This document shows positions 23,501 to 29,500 of a DNA stretch of 64,000 nt, piece by piece. This DNA comes from Amphibalanus amphitrite (taxonomy: Eukaryota; Arthropoda; Thecostraca; Balanomorpha; Balanidae), in contig NW_024881700.1 of the NCBI RefSeq assembly GCF_019059575.1, positions 558,001 to 622,000 of the forward strand, given 5' to 3'. Positions within the stretch are counted from its first letter, which is position 1; each line of letters begins with the position of its first letter. The position numbers were made by a program, and so were the translations under genes. The notes beneath the pieces were generated by a model, which saw only the letters and a program-made list of their open reading frames with translations, searched no databases and had not been told where the DNA came from.

Positions 23501-26500
23501 CGAAGCGAGCGTAGTCTTTCCTTAGATTAACGGAAATTTCTGAGTATGAGCGGCCGGCCGGCCGGCCGGCCGTGCGGACGCTTTTGCGAGGCTTATATCT
23601 CAGCAACCACTTGACCGATTTACACGCGGTAATTTTTGTAGGGTAGCTTCATTCCTTCTACCAAGTATGGGACTATTCCCGATGCATGTGGGCGACCCCT
23701 TATGCACGTGCCACGTGCAAAACGAAGAGGTGTCAGTTTTGTAATTGTTGCAATATCTCGGTAACTACTTGGCCGATTGCGCTGAAAGTTGGCATGTAGG
23801 TAGGCACCCACTAGGCACTGCATATCCATGTGCCAGAGTTGGGGTGCTGCTGCACGTGCGCACGTGCAGGGGTCGTTTCCAGATCTCAAGAACGGCTGGA
23901 CCGATGGCGCTCAAATTTGGTACACGGTTAGGGACCAGTTAGTAGGGTGCCGTGCACAAGTCAGTTGGGACCCTTTCTGCACGTGCGCACGTGCAGGGTG
24001 CCGCTTCCAGATCTCGAGAACGGCTGGGCCGATTGTGCTCAAATTTGGCACATCGCTAGAGACCGGTTAGTAGGGTGCCGTGCACAAGGCAGTTGGAGGT
24101 ACCCCCTCGAAATTTCGCACGTGCAAGGCCCACCCTCTCGCTCGCTCCGTTAGTCGCCCCAAAAGGCGTTATACTGGTATTTACCTGGTTTTAATGTCTC
24201 ATGCGCGCTTTCCAATAAGGTATGACGTTACCTACGTACGCACACTATCTCGAACACTGACCACTTTTCTATTACCGGCACTGAAGGCCTCGAGTAGTCC
24301 TGGTGACCTGCATGCACCACGTGACTTTATACAGTATGTATACTCTTTCTGGCCTTCGCCCACCTGGCCCCACCAATAATTCATATCAGCACTGCCTGTC
24401 CACCGTTGAGTGGCCTGAGATACCTGCTTAAATAACCCTTTTCAAGCACTGTACGCTGATAGTTCGTGACCGTATATAACACACAACTCTATAGGGCGTC
24501 GGGTGAGTTTTCATATCACAGGTGCACTGTCGGGGCTGAACGGGGGTGGGGCGGAGCGGGGCGTCAGTCAGGTCACCGGCCGCCGACCTCTGACCCTGGG
24601 GTCACTGAGGCCGGTGTGGTAGGCGGAGTTGCCGCCGGCTTGTTTGGGCGGAGAAGGTGGCGGCTAATGCCCGATTTAATGGCGCTGTGACCCGGCCGAC
24701 ATGCGAGGAGAAATAGCTGAATGATGAGCGAATACCTACATTACAGCGTAGCGGCTGACGAGCAAAATATGCGGTGTTGCGATTTTTTTTTAGTAAGACG
24801 TTTGGGCTTAGAGGGAAGAAGGAACATAAGTCTCTCCGTGCTTTTACTGATGCCGGATGCCGATGCACTTGAACGTAATAAGAGAGTACTCGGAAGCCGA
24901 ATAGCGTGGCAGTAGCTGATCGAACATGCATAGTAATGTGTCGTGACCGTTCATTTTTCCAGACAGTTTCCCTCCCACACCCTATCCCCCATTCCCCATT
25001 TGTCTCTCTGCACCGTTTCTACCCGAGTATCTCTCTACATTTATTTTCTGATGTCTCTCTTGTCTTTCCCTGCGCTGTATCTCGCAACGATTCTCAACCG
25101 TTTCTCTAGTGAGTCTCCATTCACGGTATCTCCGTGCGGCAGGTTCCTGTTTCCGGTGTCCTACCTGGATGGCGTCGGTACCAGCCTGGCTCTGCTGATC
25201 GGCGACATGAAGTTCAACACGGAGCAGGACTACCGGAACCTGATCACCAGGTGAGACGCCATTTACCGCTTCCCGATCACCGGGTGAGAGAGACGGATGA
25301 TGGATGCTACGGATCGCACCCTAATAGCCCGGTAAATGACTGCCAGACATTGTGGGTGCGGCGGGTCTTTGCTTCTTATAATCCACTGAACAAGATTTCT
25401 GACAACAACTTTGCCATATTGAAAGCCAAAGGAGACTTTTGAATAAGAAACGGTGATCTAATGAGGCGTGTTACGTGTTGGACATTCACCTCGACGTGTA
25501 AATTTGATATGATTGTTCGCTCTCTGTAATTAAGTAGGTGCTGCTAAGTGCTAATTCCAGTGGACAATCCACCTTGACCCGGTACCCGCAATCTGTCATC
25601 CACAGGCTGCAGAAGTTCCCCCAGCAGGCTGGCGAGATCCAGACACTGATGGAGAAGGGCATCAACGAGACCAGGACGCTGCACAACATCTCCATGGTGA
25701 GGGTGGACGGTCTGCGACAGGCGTGGCGACTCGAGCCGGGGCATACCGGAAGCTTGGTATGGAGGAAGACGTTTTATTGAGGCCGACTACTTTTTAACGG
25801 TGTTTGCTGGTTGTGAATGCGTAATTGCGATCTTAATAATTCCAGAATCACAGAGCCACTGTCAGTTCTTTATCAATGTTCCATAATTTTACGATGTTCA
25901 GGTGTTCAAGCGTCTGCTTCTGTCCCGTTTTGTCGCTCTTTACTGACGGAAAGACCGGCATTCGCACAGCCCCAGTATCCCTGTCCTAAACCTGTCTGCC
26001 GCAGCGCTCTCTCCCTCACGCTCCCTCCCCTTCCACTGAACTCTACCCCTCCCCCCCACTCCCCATCATCATTAGGACCGACCGACCCGTTACAATTAGG
26101 CCTCAATAACTGTGGCTGATCGCCTGTGGAATACATCTGCCGCGTGGGAGCTTCACTCTGCCTGACAGAATAATCACCGTATCATATTTACCGACACGAT
26201 AACCACCCCAGTGGATTGAGTCCATGCATCGTGAGTGAGAGTTGACACCGCCTTCCTGTGCCGTTCCAGTACTCTGTGCCGGAGCAGTTCCGGGCGCTGG
26301 ACATGCCGGTGGAGAAGTCGCCCTTCTACGAGCCGTTCCTGGAGATGCCGCCGTCCATCAGCGCCGAGGTCCAGGAGGAGCTCAGGGAGGAGGCGCGCAG
26401 GGTGATCCGCGAGGACGTCATCCAGTCCTACAAGGACCTCGGTGAGCCGACGGCTTCGTATTTGCCCGGTGGGGTCTTACCTAGCGCTCGGTATTCGGTG

Positions 26501-29500
26501 TGGACCCAGCTGATACCTACTGGTTTTCTTCTACCGCACACCAAAACTTTGTATTATAACGGTTATTATAATTTATAGGACACCCTTGTTTCCTGACATT
26601 GCAAGTGGGTGAAGATGGTAAATATTTTCAATATCATTAACAACAAGTATAGGATTGCGGTTTTGGTGAAACTTTATGTATTGGCTTATTGTATCCATTG
26701 CTGGTCATGGTGCATATACTCGTGCATTACCCTCAGGATTTCAAGCAATAGTAATTCTTTTTCAGTAATGCCGAATTACTGACCGTTGTTCCCGTTCCAG
26801 CCGACTTTATCTAGACAGAGTACCTACTACCCTGTCCGTTTTGTACCCGAGTACTGACGCCAGTGCCCGCCGTTCCAGCCGACTTTATCGAGACCGAGCA
26901 CCTTCTACCCCGTTCGTTTGTACATACCTGAGTACTGACGCCAGTGCCCGCCGTTACAGCCGACTTCATCGAGACGGAGTACCTGCCGCACACACGTCCG
27001 AAGATCGCGGCCACCTCTCTGCCCAACGGCGATAACTACTACGCCGAGTGTCTGCGCTTCCACACGTCCACCGACCTGACTCCGGAGCAGATCCACCAGA
27101 TCGGTCTGGATGAGGTGGAACGCATCGAGGCAGACATGCGCAAGGTGGGTATGAAATAAGGCGGCCAATGCAAACTGCATGCATGGACATCTCTTTATAG
27201 AAAACAGGCCTAAATGGGATCTATGTTTGCAAATACTGTTTGCTATAAAGCAGCTGGCATTTTTTTTTTTGCATGCTATTGCTACTTCATTTAGGTAAAT
27301 CTCTTGGTCAGTCATATTTTTTTTTATTGGTTTATGCAAAAAAGTCTATTAACATCCGTTGCGGTTGAATAACAAAAAGTTTGTTAATTCTTGATTGTTT
27401 TTTTTTTTTGCTTTCGAAGGCCTAAATTTATAACTTAGCTCGCCGCTGTGCTGGTGTCTGAAGCCAACTTCCTTCTTCAGGTGGTCGAGGAGCTGGGTCT
27501 GAACATGACACCGTCCTAGTCGTAGTGTCTGACGTCTGTTTCCTTCACCAGGTGGTCGAGGAACTGGGTCTGAACATGACGCTGCAGCAGTTCTCCGACA
27601 AGCTGCGCACCGACCCGGCCAACTACTACGACAGCCCCCAGGAGCTGATTGACGGCTTCACCACCATCATAAGGGACCGGATCGGGCCCAAGATGCTCAC
27701 GGTCGTCCTCGAGATGCCCAAACTGGAAGTAATGTGAGTGGTGCGCTGAATTCACTCGCTCAGCGTCGATAGGCTGGTGTCACTGAGAGAGTTATCGGGA
27801 GGGAGTTAGGGCCGGGCATCATATCTTAAACTGAGGTATTTACCTGTTTATATGGATAGTATTTATCGGATAGATTAAAAGCACACCCTGTTCTTTATAT
27901 CGTGATTTGGTCTTACCCGTTCGACTTAAATTCTGTTTTGTGTACAGGTCCAACGCTGCACTTTTAACTTCTCTGAGGTGCATTACAGACCTCGTCGATA
28001 TGCTTCTTGCACCGGCTGGGGGTCTTACTGATGCTGACGTTGTGCCTTTATCTCCAGTGTGGACGTGCTGCCGGAAAATCAGAAGGACGGTCTCTCGGCC
28101 TCGTACAACATACCGGCCTTTGACGGCTCCAGACCGGGCAAGTTCAAAATCAACCAGCACCAATACGACAAACAGTGAGTCTCCAGATATATCATAATGA
28201 TGTCTCCATTACTAATAGTCGACGTAAAAAGTCTATCCTTTCTCGACGACGTCCTAGCATTATTAATGTCGATAAATGATCTAATAAGATCTTCTTTGCT
28301 CATCCTTGATGTTTTACCTCGTTGAGATGTGCTTCTCTAGAGCTCTCGTCTCACTTATCTATCCCAATGAACTCAGATCTGCTGTCACCAGTTAACCACC
28401 ATCGATCGATAAATGCCCGGTCTCCGTTCACCGTCACACACCGCTCGATACCGCCATCCTGGCGTAGCAGCTCCATAAGCTGACCGCCCCGCCCCGCTGC
28501 GGTACGTTCCAGAGCCAAATACGAGATGGCAGCACTGTCGGCGCACGAGGCTAACCCGGGACACCACTACTACTTCTCCTACCTGGTGGAGAAAGAAGGT
28601 ATCGCAGGTTCTTTCTGTCTCGTGTTATGAGATGGGGAGCTCCTCCCCACCTCGTAAAATGTCATTAAGCCGATAAACGCCTATTTAATTGTCCTACTGT
28701 GCAATTTCAAAATGTGTTCAGGCCTAGAACGTCAGGATAAACGTCACGAGAAATTATATGCTGGAAAAGTTACGTTGTAAAAAGTCTTGCACACACAGTG
28801 CCATTCACTTTGTCTAGACAACCTACACTTGGCCGTTCATCGCTACCCCCATTATCTAAGCTTTGACCAAAGAAGTGTACACACTTTTGTCACACTCGTG
28901 TCTTGTCGTGTCTCGTGTAACCACTTGTTACACTCGTGCCTGTTTGTCACAGGTCTTCCCGACTTCCGTCGCGCCGGCAGCGACGGGCCGTCCTACTCCG
29001 AGGCTCCCTCGGGCTTCCCGTTGAGCTCGGCCATCGTGGAAGGCTGGGGCCTGTACTCGGAGTTCCTCGGCCACGAGATGGGTCTGTACGAGGACCCCAT
29101 CGACAGGTCAGTGCCGCCGGCTCCAGTCAGGCGTCAGGGTTGTCTCCGTCTGTCTGTCTGCCTGCCTGTGTGTCTGTGTGCCTTGTGATTCGTGTCTGTC
29201 TGGCTGTGTCTGCCGTGCTGTCTTCTCAGTTTGACAGAGTCTTACACTTTCCTCGAGTCTCTCGGTTGTGTGTCATATATTTCGTCCTGCCCTTGGTTGT
29301 ACGGGCATCTCACCGCCTCAGAAATCTGATTGGATAGCTTCAGTGATTAGCTGACCTTACTGGGCTCATCCCCAGGTTTATGTCTTATGCTTCGACAACG
29401 AATATTCTTACCATCGAGCTGGATGATGTGTGGGGCAGATTTAAGGCGAACTAACACGATCACATATTTACACAATACACATGTTCGTCTTTGTGCGTTT

